DNA from: Nothopassalora personata
Taxonomy: Eukaryota; Ascomycota; Dothideomycetes; Mycosphaerellales; Mycosphaerellaceae
Length of the DNA stretch: 64,000 nucleotides
NCBI GenBank assembly: GCA_033816765.1
Contig: CM066292.1
Span: forward strand, 5,518,001-5,582,000
Reading direction: 5' to 3'
Under the pieces are notes generated by a model. That model made no database searches. It was not told where the DNA came from and was given only the letters and a program-made list of their open reading frames with translations. Shown here in pieces: positions 45,551-55,095 of this stretch. The first letter of the stretch is position 1, and each line of letters opens with the position of its first letter. Made by a program: the position numbers and the translations under genes.

Positions 45551-47215
45551 TCAGCATAGATTCCATATCTCCCGCAAACCATCCGATCTCCATGCACACT
45601 TCCACCCAGTCTTTCGCTCAATCTTAGCCAGGAGCTCAAGCACACCAAACTTCTGAGATTTGGTCCTCATGTGCCTGCCAGCGATGAACGCAGGCTGTAA
45701 AGAGTTCACCAAACATGCAGTGTGGCTGTTCGTCTCGATGATACCAGCAGCGGCAAGCGCATGGCTATATGCCTCGGCCTTCAGCACGGGTGATTCTTCT
45801 GGACGGCGACTTGCTGCACACTCGAGTAGAAGGACCATGGCGCTGTTCCACATGGTATGTCCAATTGTGGAGCTGTGGGTTGAGAATAATATACTGGGGA
45901 ATGCATGATCGGTCTCGGCATTTGCATCTCGAACGACGACAGGCCTTGTTGCAATACTGCCCATACATTCCCAGCTCAGCATCGCGCTGTAGAGCGCGTT
46001 GAACTGTGCATCTGTCGCAAGTGGCGCCGTGGTCGAGACCAGATTCACCACCCTGGCCGTGAGCCAAATAGCAATCTGAGAGTGCAAGTCCTCTTCAACG
46101 TTCGTCAAGCGGAGTATGGCTTCCGGATCGTCGAACCAGGTGTCCGGTGGCAACATGGTCTGGCTTTGTGCACAGAAAGCGGCCCAGATATCGATTCTTG
46201 CATAGTCCCAGAAGCAGCCGCTGATAAGACCTCCAGTAGACCCGTTCCATCGATTGTGCGTGTAGATGCTCGCACAGCCCTGGACGTGTCGTCGCCAGTC
46301 GTCATAGGTGACGGTCATCATCTCGTAGACGGACAAGAGTACACATCCAGCTAGAGTGCCAACCCGCTCGAAGCGACCAGACATCGACTCTATAGCAAGC
46401 CGTACGGCCAGCTGGTACAAATGCAACGGCAGCGAGTCGGGACCTGCCGTCAATGTGCGTTTCTCCCTCAGCTCTATATTCTTCGCTGAGATGGCGAGAG
46501 CTGCTGCCCTCCACGGTGGACAACTCAACATGCTAGGGACCTCGATACGCGAATAGTATCGCTTGCCAGTGTGGGCATCGAACCATGGCGCGACTTCTTC
46601 GATGTAGTTCTGCATCAAAGTGAGTTCCAGGTCTGTTTTAAGGGCATCTTGAACCAGGTCTGAGGCTCCCAGACTCGCCCAGGTGGTGAAGAGCTCAGGC
46701 TGCGGCGCTGGACTCGTCACTGTTGATCTCATGTTGGCGATGTCGGCGGTAGCTATGTTGTTGTCTGTGGCCAAAACGTCGAGGAGGGGAAGATCAGGGC
46801 TGGGTACACCGGTCCCAGGTCCTTCTGTAGTCGTGGCCAAGTCGGTGCCTGCGCTACCGGGACCGGTGATATCGGCGGTCGCCATGTCGACAACCACATC
46901 AGGGAGAGTCACATCGGTACGTGGTGTTAGCCGTCCAGTACCGATTGCATTGTTTGGCTGCTCTAGCGCTGGCGAAGTCTTGTCCGCAAGCGTAGGCCTT
47001 CTGGGTTGTTTGTCTGGGTTCTCATGAAAGACGATTTTGATGTCGCGCGTCCATACGCATTCAGTCGACGAACGGTCACATCGCCTACAGGTGGGCTTGC
47101 GCTCGTCACACCTCACCCGGCGGTCTCGGCATGGTATACAGCCAGTACGTCGTCTGGTAATGTTGCTCCTAGCTGTGCCCGCCGCTCTGGTACTTCGTGC
47201 TGCCTCAGCCGGCAT
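45551..47215 (-). CDS. Zn2Cys6 transcription factor with fungal-specific regulatory domain
   Basis: Intronless, 554 residues from the first in-frame ATG (47215). The zinc cluster is C26-x2-C29-x6-C36-x6-C43-x2-C46-x6-C53 in RRRTGCIPCRDRRVRCDERK and PTCRRCDRSSTECVW. A linker rich in Pro, Thr and Asp leads to a helical regulatory region of the Fungal_trans_2 type: LMQNYIEEVAPWFDAHTGKR, YYSRIEVPSMLSCPPWRAAA, LYQLAVRLAIESM, GTLAGCVLLSVYEMM, and ISGCFWDYARIDIWAAFCAQ. This layout is common among regulators of nutrient or secondary metabolism; the targets are unknown. It is the last intact gene before the transposon region. Confidence 0.9.
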   Translation of the reverse strand: MPAEAARSTRAAGTARSNITRRRTGCIPCRDRRVRCDERKPTCRRCDRSSTECVWTRDIKIVFHENPDKQPRRPTLADKTSPALEQPNNAIGTGRLTPRTDVTLPDVVVDMATADITGPGSAGTDLATTTEGPGTGVPSPDLPLLDVLATDNNIATADIANMRSTVTSPAPQPELFTTWASLGASDLVQDALKTDLELTLMQNYIEEVAPWFDAHTGKRYYSRIEVPSMLSCPPWRAAALAISAKNIELREKRTLTAGPDSLPLHLYQLAVRLAIESMSGRFERVGTLAGCVLLSVYEMMTVTYDDWRRHVQGCASIYTHNRWNGSTGGLISGCFWDYARIDIWAAFCAQSQTMLPPDTWFDDPEAILRLTNVEEDLHSQIAIWLTARVVNLVSTTAPLATDAQFNALYSAMLSWECMGSIATRPVVVRDANAETDHAFPSILFSTHSSTIGHTMWNSAMVLLLECAASRRPEESPVLKAEAYSHALAAAGIIETNSHTACLVNSLQPAFIAGRHMRTKSQKFGVLELLAKIERKTGWKCAWRSDGLREIWNLC

Positions 47216-47699
47216 TGCAGCTGCCGACCGTCTCTTCCTTGTAAGCACGATGTTGGTGACATGGCCATCTAGAACACCAAAGGCAGGGCAGAATATCAAG
47301 GCGCACGACCAGCACGGCGCTGTAGTACGTACATGTCCAACCAAGGTCTGGCTGGCGGCCCCCGCTTGCTGAACCTTCTCCGCAATCGATCAATAGACTA
47401 CGAGCACATCCCACGTGATGTTGTCGCCTGCTGTACCTGTTCTTTCAAGCCACCTCGAATACATGGCCGAGGCAGTCAGTCCTGCAGTCGGTGGTACATC
47501 GGTGTGTGCAGCTGCGTTGTTGTTGTTGTCCATGACCGAACTTGGGTAGCAGCATACTCATATGCAGAGCCCAGATGCACAGATAGACCCTGCATGGTGG
47601 TCCCCCGGTTGTGAGCAGAAGCAACAGATGGAACCATACTATGATCTTCATCCAATCCCCAATACGAGGTGGTGCTGGTCGGTGTGCCGCCCAGGCGAG
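47216..47699. other. Upstream region of the Zn2Cys6 gene, GC-normal
   Basis: No gene recognised. Composition still matches the gene-bearing part; the change to TA-rich repeat sequence comes near 47.7 kb. Confidence 0.5.
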
Positions 47700-48092
47700 G
47701 CCACGAAGTCTCTTCTAAAGCTCTCTACCTAGAGTATTAGGTAGTCGTAGTATCTCTAGTACGGCAGGTAAGACAGCGCTTTATAACTCGATTTGTTCGG
47801 GAATTAATAAAATCCCCGGTAGGCTGTGTTAGTCTATATCACGAATGGTAGCTAGTACTTAATTTGCCTTCTATTTTACCTAGTTTCCCTCGGCTAAAGG
47901 GATCTTGAAGGATAGTCTCCCTAAATTTTAATAGACGGTAATTTAATAGACTATAATTAATATACATTTAAATTTTACTTTAGAAAAAAGTCTAAAGCCG
48001 TCTATTATATGTCCTCCGTATAGGCCGGGCTAGAAATTCTACGTTCGCGGCTTCGGTTACTTAAGTAACCCTCTACGCCGGCTACTTGTTAT
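47700..48092. other. RIP-altered repeat sequence, unidentified
   Basis: Rich in TA with few CA/TG steps, like the rest of the distal region. No transposon domain recognised here. It does not look like the missing integrase end of the element at 55-59 kb. Confidence 0.5.
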
Positions 48093-48290
48093 TGTCTCGT
48101 TCTAGGGCTAGTCTCAAAAGAGAGATAAGTTAAGTCACGTAGCGGTATTCTTTAGAGAGGCTGAAGCAAGCTAAGCGAAGATAAATGATGGGAATAAGAG
48201 TTGTATTCTAATTAGTAAGATAGTAACATAAGTTGAACGCATTAGAACTATAAGGGTTTCTAGCGTTCCTAAATACAAAGGAGGCTCGTA
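48093..48290 (-). repeat. LTR (3' copy for the minus-strand element)
   Basis: 198 bp, starts TGTCTCGTTC and ends CTCGTA on the plus strand; a CA end mutated to TA would restore the usual TG..CA. Thirteen differences from the copy at 54811, twelve of them transitions. Confidence 0.88.
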
Positions 48291-48588
48291 TGCTATCCGG
48301 TGTTAGGCGTCCGTCTGTCCACTCGACCGGTCGCCTAGTCGTGTGGTCGTGTACGTCTATACGCTACTTCTACGGTCGTGTTCGACTATGTACTAAGCGC
48401 GCGGTCGTGCACGTGACCCGAACGTAGGGTCCCTTTCTCTTCCTAGCGATTAGTTCTTATCTTCTAATTCTTCCTCCCTATGCTACGTCCTATACCGTCC
48501 TTTATCCGAACCGTAATACTATTCCCCTTCCTACTAAAACTCGTCCTCGAGTTTTCTTTTCTTCTTCTATAAGTTCCTATCTTTCACT

Positions 48589-49071
48589 ATGAGCGGCGAG
48601 CAGCTAACACGTTAGGAGCGCCGCGAACGTTAAGCACTAGGCATCGAAGCCGAGGGCCGCGAGATGCTATCCCTATGTTCTAGTTGTCGAAAGGCTAGAG
48701 TGCCTAAAGGAAAGAAGAGTCCTCGTTATATAGTAAATGTGCGCTTTAGGTGTTATTTAGAGTGCGTTCGTAAGGGTGTTAAGTGTAACGTAACTGTTAC
48801 GTAGACTAAGTAGGAGCGGCTTCGTAACTAGCGTCGAAAGCTGAAGCGAGAGCTTAATAAGGCTAAAGAGAAGGTAATAGAGGCGATGTTAAAGGTGTAT
48901 CGTCTTAGGAAACAGCTACGCGTTACTCAGGATAGGGAGGAAAAGGCGATAGCGAAAGATTTCGAGGATCTTCGTAGTTTACCGAGCGTAGGTGTCGATG
49001 CTCTTTCCGCGCCTTCGTCCTGTCTTCTCGTTCCTAAAGGTAGCCCCGAAGAGCTAGAGGGGGTTTTCTAG
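48589..49071 (+). pseudogene. Antisense additional ORF of the Gypsy element
   Basis: From ATG 48589 the plus strand reads MSGEQLTR, then (through five in-frame stops) GIEAEGREMLSLCSSCRKAR, VPKGKKSP, RCYLECVRKGVKCNVTVT, RRKLKRELNKAKEKVIEAML, KVYRLRKQLRVTQDREEKAI and SAPSSCLLVPKGSPEELEGV. Cysteine pairs (CSSC, CYLEC, KC) followed by a coiled coil are the pattern of an extra protein that accompanies many fungal retroelements. It runs opposite to gag-pol, between the chromodomain and the 3' LTR. The last 61 codons (48886-49071) have no stop. Function is unknown. Confidence 0.65.
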
Positions 49072-49247
49072 ATGTCGATTCCTTCCTAGGAGGACCTTTC
49101 GATAATTCCGGATAATGCCCTCTAGTTATATCTAACCCTTAAGGAAGCCGTAGTAGCTTCTTCGAGCGCTGGTCCCTCTAGTAGATAGGTGTTGGTTTCT
49201 TATAGGAGATATGTTTGTGTAAGTTCTCCGTTTCCCTTATTAAACCT

Positions 49248-49320
49248 AGTTATATAGCTTAGTAGTAGAGCGTAAGCTGTCTACACTCTTAAGGTCGTAG
49301 GTTCGATTCCTACTCTAGCC
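49248..49320 (+). tRNA. Degenerate tRNA-like sequence
   Basis: A box A-like TAGCTTAGTAGTAGAGCG (49255-49272) and a perfect box B GGTTCGATTCC are present. The T-arm GTAGG/CCTAC with a 7-nt loop is intact, and the D-arm is GCTT/GAGC. The acceptor arm (AGTTATA against TCTAGCC) pairs only partly, and the mismatches look like RIP changes. The anticodon loop is two bases too long, so this is a relic or a tRNA-derived element rather than a working gene. Confidence 0.4.
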
Positions 49321-49395
49321 GCTCGTCGGCCGTAAGATCGATTGTCGTTAGTTATCTCGGCGGACCCGTTTTTAGTATTATCGGATCTTCTACTA

Positions 49396-49467
49396 ATAGT
49401 TGTGTAGATTTTCTTTTAGTTCCCAGGTATTTTCTAATTCGTCGTATCCTTTCCATTTAACAAGGTA
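49396..49467 (-). pseudogene. Chromodomain remnant of Gypsy integrase
   Basis: Reads YLVKWKGYDELENTWELKEN, LHNY, the core of a chromodomain at the C-terminus of chromovirus integrases. It is surrounded by stops. Confidence 0.8.
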
Positions 49468-50979
49468 TCGCTAACCTTTCTTATCTAGGATTTTTTCGAC
49501 TTCGAATTCGTTTTCTGCTTCCGGCTCGAAATAGAAGCTTTCCTAGCAGGGTGTTTCGGCGTCTGCTGGTTCTAACTTAGAGATATAGAAGACTAGGTGG
49601 ATTTTTGCGTCTAGTAGTAGTCGTAGGCGGTAGTTAACTAGTCCTATAACTTTGTCGATAAAAAATGGTCCGACCTTAACGTAATCTAGTTTCTTAGTCT
49701 ATCTTCTTGTTCTTAAGTTTTTTACAAGGAGATAGACCTTATCCCCCTCTTTTAGTAGAGGTGCTATTTTTCTCGTGTCCTACCGTTATTGAGACAGTTT
49801 TTATTATATATCTTCAATCGCCTTACGTGTTTCTTTATGCACTTCCTTAAGAGTATCCGTCGTTACGATTACTCTTTCGGCTTATAGGTGAGATCTAGGT
49901 ATTCTAAATAGGTTAGGATCTTTACTAAAGTTCGTATAAAATAGTGTCGTTAAAGTTGTCTCCGATTTGTAGTTGTTTAGTACAATCTGCGCTATTAGCA
50001 GTAATAAAACCTAGTTGTCTTGTGCATAATTAATGTAGTGTCGTAGGTATTGTTCTAGCGTTTAATTTATCCTTTCGGTTTATCCGTCTGTTTCTAGATA
50101 ATATGCTATTAATAGCTTATGTTTAATTCCGATCGTTCCTATTAGCGTTTTCTAGTAGTTTAATGTAAATAGCTTATCTCTATCCGTTATAAACGCTTAG
50201 GGAAATCCGTAGTATCGGATAAGTCTATCTAGTACGAGGTATCCGAGCTGCTCTATATTGTACGTTTCCGATGCGGGAATAAAGTATACGTATTTCGTAA
50301 GTCTATTAACCATAACTAGTATTATATCGTATAGTTGTTTCGTAACTTAATCCTTTAACGGTAGGAGTTTCGTAATAAAGTCTATTATAACTTCGTCCTA
50401 TGGTTTTATCGGTAGTGTCCTAAACTATAGGTGACCGTATTTTGCATGTCTCGTAGCCTTGTTTCGTTAGTAGTGTACGTATTGTTTAATGTAGCGTAAC
50501 ACCTTAAGTCTTATCTATGGAAATGAGAAACTGCGTTGTATTAGGTCTATAGTTTTTAAAGTTCTAGGGTATCTATAAGTTAGTCCGTCGCAATGTTATC
50601 GTATGCATTCTTCTTCTCAATCCTTAGGTACTTAGTATTTTCCTTACGATATAGGGAATTGTTCGTCCCTATCGCCTAATATCCGTACGATGTTATTAAA
50701 TTCTCTTATGTTGGCACTAAGACTTCCGTCGGGGTTTGTCTTTAATATTTTGTGTTACACTAGTTCTTTTCCTTCTATGTAGTCGCTTCTTTGGCTTAGC
50801 GCGTCGGCGCGGCCGTTCTCTTGTCCTAGAGTATATTTAATTTCGAACTTATACTGTCCTAGCAGCTCCGACTAGCGGGCTTGCCTTCGGGTAAGTTCTT
50901 TCGTCGTCGTAAAGTACGTAAGATTCTTATAGTTAGAAAGAATCGTTAACTTCGGTAGGCCCTCGACATATACTCTCTA

Positions 50980-51042
50980 ATGTTGTATAGTAGCAACAAT
51001 AGCTAGAAGCTCTTTGTTATAGATGTCGTAGTTCTGTTCCGC
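50980..51042 (-). pseudogene. RNase H remnant of the LTR element
   Basis: Reads AEQNYDIYNKELLAIVATIQ, the block that contains the conserved 'NYDIYDKELLAIV' of Gypsy RNase H; the second Asp has become Asn. Confidence 0.8.
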
Positions 51043-51552
51043 TATAGTCATTTTCCGGGAGTAATAGGCTACTAGGTGTCTTTTCCTATCGTATGTCTAT
51101 GTTAGACATGCGCCTATTGCTATATTAGACGCATCGGTCTCGATGTAGACTTCCTTACTACTATCGAATAGTCGAAGCGTAGGGGCTAAAGCGTATTATT
51201 CCTTAAGTTTCTTAAACGCTTTAATCTGTTTCTTTCCCTATTTCTAAGTAACGTCTTTTCTCGTAAGCATCGTTATTAGTGCTACTGTCTTTACGTAGTC
51301 CTTAATAAATTTCCGGTTGTAGTTCGCTAGTCTAAGGAATGATTGTACGTCCTTAACTGTTTTCGGTTCTAGCTATTCTCTAATTAACTATGTCTTCGTA
51401 GGGTCGATCGTTATCCCTATAGTGCTAATAATAAAGCCTAAGAATTTAACTTCTTTCTTATGGAATTCGCATTTTTCGGGTGCCGTCTTAAATCCTAACT
51501 ACGTAAGTCGTTCGAAGACGTCCTAGACTTGTTTTATGTGCTCCTATAGGGA

Positions 51553-51600
51553 TCCTTTTGTATAGACTAGGATGTCGTCTATATAGGCGATAACGTATAC
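51553..51600 (-). pseudogene. Reverse transcriptase active-site remnant
   Basis: Reads VYVIAYIDDILVYTKG with the catalytic YIDD intact, but the surrounding reverse transcriptase is broken by stops. Confidence 0.85.
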
Positions 51601-52620
51601 GTCGAGTAGGTCTCTAAGTGTTTCGTTAATAAGGTCCTAGTAGGATGCGGGTGCGTTAGTTAATCCTATTAGTATAACTAAGAATTCGTAAAGTCCGTAT
51701 CTTGTTCTAAAGGCGGTTTTCCATTCTTCTCCTTCTACTATTCGTATAGCATAGAAGGCATCTCGTAGGTTAATCTTCGTGTACTAGTCCAATCTAGTTA
51801 ATCTATCTTATGCTTCTTCGATGTTAGGTAGCGGGTATCGGTTCTTAATCGTAATCTCGTTTAACTTCCTATAGTCTTATACGAGTCGTAACTTCCCGTT
51901 TGCTTTTAGAACGAACATATATAGAGTTCCTACACTTAAGGTAGATCTTCTTATCTATCCTTTAGCTAGCTTCTCCTTTAGCTATTCTCGTAGGGTCTAT
52001 AGCTCTTTCTTAGACATTTAATATAGGGGTCCCTATAGAGGCTCTTTCCCTAGCTAAATGTTAATCTTATAATCCTATAGGCGGTGCTTAGGTAAGGCGG
52101 TTTTGCCTCTCTCCTCTTTAAAGAGTCGCGACTACTTACGATACTCCTTAGGAATACTCAACTCTAAGATGTTAGTATTCTTCGATAGTGCGTTACTTCT
52201 ATTACTTCTAGTAACTTCGTAACCCGGCGGCCCTACGCTAGTGTCTATCCCGGTCGAAGGTAGTTCTTCTATCCTTCTATTCGGCGTAAGCTATATCTTG
52301 TTTAGCTGTTTCCTTGCCTTATCTACTAGTGAACGCTACTACTACGTAGGCTAAATGTCGACAACGCAATCGCATTCCCTAAATGTAAGTACTCCTCTTC
52401 TCTAGTCGATTACTAGATTGTGCTTTCTTAACTAAGGTATACCTAATACTATGTTATAACTAGCTATATTAGTAACATCTAAGGTAATATTCTCGTAGTA
52501 CTATTAGATAGCTAGTAGCAATAGTATCGTCTCCTATTCTACGCTAGGTAACGATAATCCGTTTACCGCGATTAACTCGTAACCCCATTTCTTCTTTAGG
52601 GTAGCGAACCCGTTTCTTCT

Positions 52621-52671
52621 TACGAAAGACTCGGAGATAAAATTCCCCGCTGCTCCTAAGTCGATTATAAC
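52621..52671 (-). pseudogene. Aspartic protease remnant
   Basis: Reads VIIDLGAAGNFISESFV, matching the DSGA-x-x-NF active-site block of Gypsy proteases; Ser is replaced by Leu (TTA from TCA). Confidence 0.75.
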
Positions 52672-53867
52672 ACTAGTCTTGTGTCCGTTAACGATTACTT
52701 ATGTCTAGAAAACTGTGTTTAATGTCGATGCATAAGCCTAAGTATTGTATAACTCCCTTTAGTCGCTTATTCCTAGGGAGCTAATCCTTTTCCCGAATGG
52801 TATGTAGTTCGCTATACTTCGTGCCTAGAGGCTTCGGCTAGAACCTATAGCCCGTTACCCTATGTCTACACTTATAGTCTATTACGTTTCTAGATCTTCT
52901 ACGTTTCTAAGTAGAGAGCCCGTACATGCTATACTACTGTTCGTAGTTCGTTTAAGACGAAAGTTCCTACCGGTATTAAGTATCCGGTTCCTGTTATTCG
53001 GCTTCCTATCGGTAGTCGTTCTATAACGGCGGTTACTAGATTCTCGGTTGTTTCCATAAGTGGGTATCCCTAGGCTATGCCTCGTAGGGTGTCGAGTGTC
53101 TTATTAAACTTAATAGAGTGTAGCCTTCTTCGTCCGCCTATCTTAGGTAGGAATTCCTCGTGCCTTCTTTATAGGTAGATAATTATGTCGTACAGTTTCT
53201 TAGGTGCATCTACTATAAAGGTAAGTTGTTCGTTATCGTCGTTAGTGTCGCTCTCTTCTCCTTCGGAGGAATCTTCTTCGCTTAATTCTTCCGGATCCTG
53301 TTCTTCCTTAATAGTACTTAGCCCGGTGGTTTCTTAACTTTCTTCTTATAGTTCTAGTAACTACGATCCGTTCTATCCTAGGTCCTGATTTTCTTTATCG
53401 CTTCTATCTTCGTCGAAACAGGATTCGTCGATGTCTACTTCTCGGAGCGTAGCGTTTTGCCTATACGTCGCTCCTAGGGTTCCTCGTAGTTGCTAAGGCT
53501 AATATCCTACGCCTAACTTCGCGGCGTAGTAGATTTGACACGAGTCTTAGTAATAGAATCGCTAATAAAGGCTTCTATAACTATTTCGAGACTCGGATTC
53601 GATCTCGTAGTCGACTCTTCGTGTTATTATGTTAAACTATCGTAGTTAGTTCTTCGCATTAAATGGAATAACTACTATTTGCTGCCTATAGTATCCTCCT
53701 CGTCCTTCTAAGGGGTCTAGGAGAGGCGTCGTGCTTCTATTACTAGCTCTCTCCCTTACTCTCCGAGTATAGTCGGTATCTCCCCGAGATCTAACGCTAC
53801 TCTCGGATTTACTAGTTCGGGGTTGCATTATATTGAATTGCTCGCGGCGCACTATATTTTTACCGCG

Positions 53868-53909
53868 GCAATCCCGTGCTATGTAGCCTTCCTTACTATA
53901 GGCATAGTA
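53868..53909 (-). pseudogene. Gag zinc knuckle with ligands mutated to Tyr
   Basis: Reads YYAYSKEGYIARDC where CxxCxxxxHxxxxC is expected: two Cys and the His have become Tyr; the last Cys is kept. Confidence 0.8.
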
Positions 53910-54810
53910 TATAAGTTTTCCTTTTCCTTTAAAGGGCTTTCCGTAGCCCCTACTCTTAACGATCTTCTGTCCTCGCTAGGTAACGTCTAGTTCTATTAGT
54001 TGTAGTCTATAGTAGGGTTAGCTTTATCGTAAGAATTCTCCCTTCGTAACGTATCCTCCTAAGGGTCTACGGTCCGGAGCATATCCTACTATTCCTCCTA
54101 CTTTAGAGTCGTATTTCTTCTCCTAGTGTCGTTCCTAGAGCTAGTTATCGATGTTAATCGACGCCTTTATTAGCTCTTCGAGGTTAGTAATCTGTCCCCC
54201 GTGTCTTATTAACTCGTCCTTTACGGAGTCTTTAAGTCTACGTCGGAACATAGTTATTAACGCCGTCTAGTCCTATCTAGTAATTTATCCGTATTCTTCG
54301 AATTTGGCGGTATACTCTAAAGTAGACGTCTTCTACTTTAGGTGTTGAATAATTCGTATAGCCTATTAGACTTCGTTCGAGGTTCTAAAGATTAACTTTA
54401 TCTTTTCTTTAAAGAGGGTGTAGCTCCTAAACATTCCGGTAGGGTCTTATCGTCCTATACCTTTAAGGTATTCTTTAATGTAAGGTTTAATCTAGTTCTA
54501 CGCACTTCCGCGAAGGTACGTAATAGCGAAGATAGTTCTTTTATCGGCATCGACTAGGTTAAACATAAGATATATATCTATCTAATTAACCTAGTCGTCG
54601 AACTTAGCTCTATCTCTATAGAAGAGGTCTAGCTTAGTAGCCTTAACGTCGTTCTTCCTTAGAGTAGGCTCGTTATCATTATTAGACTTATCGTCCTTCG
54701 TAGTAGTCTATTATAGTAGCGTACGGCGGATGCTTCCTACTTCGCTAGGGGCGGGTGTTCCCCTACTAGCTACTTAAGTAGCGCTTATCCTAAGGGCGTT
54801 TAAAGTGTTA

Positions 54811-55008
54811 TGTCTCGTTCTAGGGCTAGTCTTAAAGGAGAGATAAGTTAAGTTACGTGGCGGTATTCTTTAGAGAGGCTAAAGTAAGCTAAGCGAAGAT
54901 AAATAATTGGAATAAGAGTTATATTCTAATTAGTAAGATAGTAACATAAGTTGAACGTATTAGAACTATAAGGGTTTCTAGCGTTCCTAAATACAAAAGA
55001 GATTCGTA
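54811..55008 (-). repeat. LTR (5' copy for the minus-strand element)
   Basis: 198 bp, same length as the copy at 48093-48290. TGTCTCGTTC start and TTCGTA end on the plus strand. Confidence 0.88.
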
Positions 55009-55019
55009 GATCTCGGTAA

Positions 55020-55095
55020 TTAGTCTAATTATTCTAAGCATAAGCAGTCTAATTAGTCTAAGCATAAGCAGTCTAATTGCTCCAAGTCTAAGCGC
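55020..55095. repeat. Short tandem repeat at the truncation edge
   Basis: Units of the type AGTCTAATTA..CTAAGCATAAGC are repeated about three times right next to the LTR at 55008. Confidence 0.7.

Larger units (their letters stand above)
48093..55008 (-). mobile_element. Degenerate Ty3/Gypsy chromovirus retrotransposon with two LTRs
   Basis: Two 198-bp LTRs (48093-48290 and 54811-55008) bound a 6.5-kb body that reads gag-pol on the minus strand. In order: gag with zinc knuckle (53868-53909), protease (52621-52671), reverse transcriptase with AYIDDILVY (51553-51600), RNase H block with NYDIYNKELLAIV (50980-51042), integrase block (YDIILVMVNRLTKY, 50272-50331), and a chromodomain (49396-49467). 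Stop codons break every frame. The protease active-site triad DSG reads DLG (TCA to TTA) and three knuckle ligands are Tyr, all C-to-T type changes on one strand or the other, as RIP makes. No matching target duplication flanks the LTRs (GTTAT against GATCT). Confidence 0.88.

Noticed and set aside
48088..55013. Target-site duplication around the LTR element
   Set aside because: The five bases outside the LTRs (GTTAT and GATCT) do not match, even allowing for C-to-T changes.
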